The position numbers and the translations under genes are program-made. Under the pieces are notes generated by a model that did not search any database, was not told where the DNA came from, and worked only from the letters and a program-made list of their open reading frames with translations. This document shows, piece by piece, positions 5,961-6,310 of a stretch of 6,310 nt of DNA. The stretch is from Oscillospiraceae bacterium. GTDB lineage: Bacteria > Bacillota > Clostridia > Oscillospirales > Ruminococcaceae. The stretch lies in NCBI GenBank assembly GCA_900752625.1, contig CAADWC010000214.1, positions 1 through 6,310 of the forward strand. The letters run 5' to 3'. Numbering within the stretch: the first letter of the stretch is position 1; the number at the start of each line of letters is the position of its first letter.

Positions 5961-6310
5961 AAAAGACGTATGTAATTTCTGCATATATATCTTTTTCCGA
6001 AAAACAAACAAATACCTGCTTCCCTGCCTTTATCATTTCTTCTATTTCTTCTATCGTACCAGAAGTCGCCCTGGCAGTAGGAGTTCCCAATCTACTTCCA
6101 AAAAGAGCAATAACCATGTCAGCATTTTTGATAATGCTATTGTTGATAATAAGCTGTGGATCACCCACTCCAAAAAGGACATCCTTTTGCCAATATTTAA
6201 TATCAAAGTGCATTTGTCGAAAATGCGCATTCTGCTCATTCACAATTGCCACAGCATTTTGAAGTTTTTCTCTATCACCCACCATATCTGAAGGGCATGA
6301 TACAACAATA
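5947..6310 (-). pseudogene. DUF4062-like protein: N-terminal fragment, start beyond the window, apparently truncated at its 3' end
   Basis: The frame is open from the right edge (first full codon 6309-6307) to TAA at 5949-5947, 120 visible residues. It begins IVVSCPSDMVGDREKLQ, which looks like the first strand and loop of the domain, so only a few residues are probably missing. Further motifs are YWQKDV (39-44), DPQLIINNSIIKNADMVIAL (50-69), RLGTPT (73-78), SGTIEEIEE (83-91) and VFVCFSE (99-105). This order fits, from memory, the DUF4062 domain, a Rossmann-like module usually found at the N-terminus of larger proteins, often ones with NTPase or other effector regions linked to defence. Here the frame ends about 15 residues after VFVCFSE, in a tail (YAEITYVFFARF) that no longer looks like the family. 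It is therefore either a truncated remnant or an unusually short single-domain protein. The enzymatic activity of the domain is unknown. Confidence 0.6.

Noticed and set aside
5823..6011. Minus-strand frame reading FKFKWNTNLKSFEKELEDE just after the DUF4062-like domain, considered as a frameshifted continuation of that domain
   Set aside because: The similarity is vague, and the FEKELEDEK part is simply the deacetylase ribosome binding site and start region read in another frame; it then runs into the deacetylase gene.

Overview
The window comes from a low-to-moderate GC Gram-positive bacterium. Ribosome binding sites are strong AGGAGG types, promoters are TTGACA/TATAAT-like, and the protein styles (a PdaA-type deacetylase lipoprotein, a large acidic surface protein) suggest a Clostridia lineage, probably near Ruminococcus/Oscillospiraceae. 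That placement is inferred from style only. No rRNA, tRNA, CRISPR array or recognisable transposase is visible.

Layout from left to right. Bases 3-101 hold the end of an unidentified plus-strand gene. A promoter and a strong RBS then lead into a plus-strand P-loop ATPase of the PRK06851 type (334-1404), whose second half looks like a degenerate copy of the first. A hairpin at 1437-1470 ends this gene and probably also the convergent one. All remaining genes are on the minus strand: a sugar-nucleotidyltransferase (1589-2521) behind a leader of roughly 200 nt; a 681-residue membrane-anchored protein of unknown function (2852-4897); a PdaA/NodB-type polysaccharide deacetylase lipoprotein (5063-5899); and, running off the right edge, the N-terminal part of a DUF4062-like protein (5947-6310) that stops early.

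The minus-strand genes between 1589 and 5899 are not one operon. Each has its own promoter, and a hairpin terminator separates each from the next: promoter 2725-2753 for the nucleotidyltransferase, promoter 4947-4975 and terminator 2783-2813 for the anchored protein, promoter about 5931-5960 and terminator 5001-5036 for the deacetylase. Three of the products plausibly concern the cell envelope (activated-sugar synthesis, peptidoglycan or polysaccharide deacetylation, an anchored extracytoplasmic protein), but nothing shows that they act together.

The two most interesting points are the nucleotidyltransferase leader and the right-hand junction. The leader has a 13-bp long-range stem that ends directly in a U7 run and encloses a second hairpin; this is a candidate attenuator or riboswitch that I cannot assign to a known class. 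At the right-hand junction, a defence-associated type of domain (DUF4062-like) is cut short within the promoter region of the deacetylase gene.
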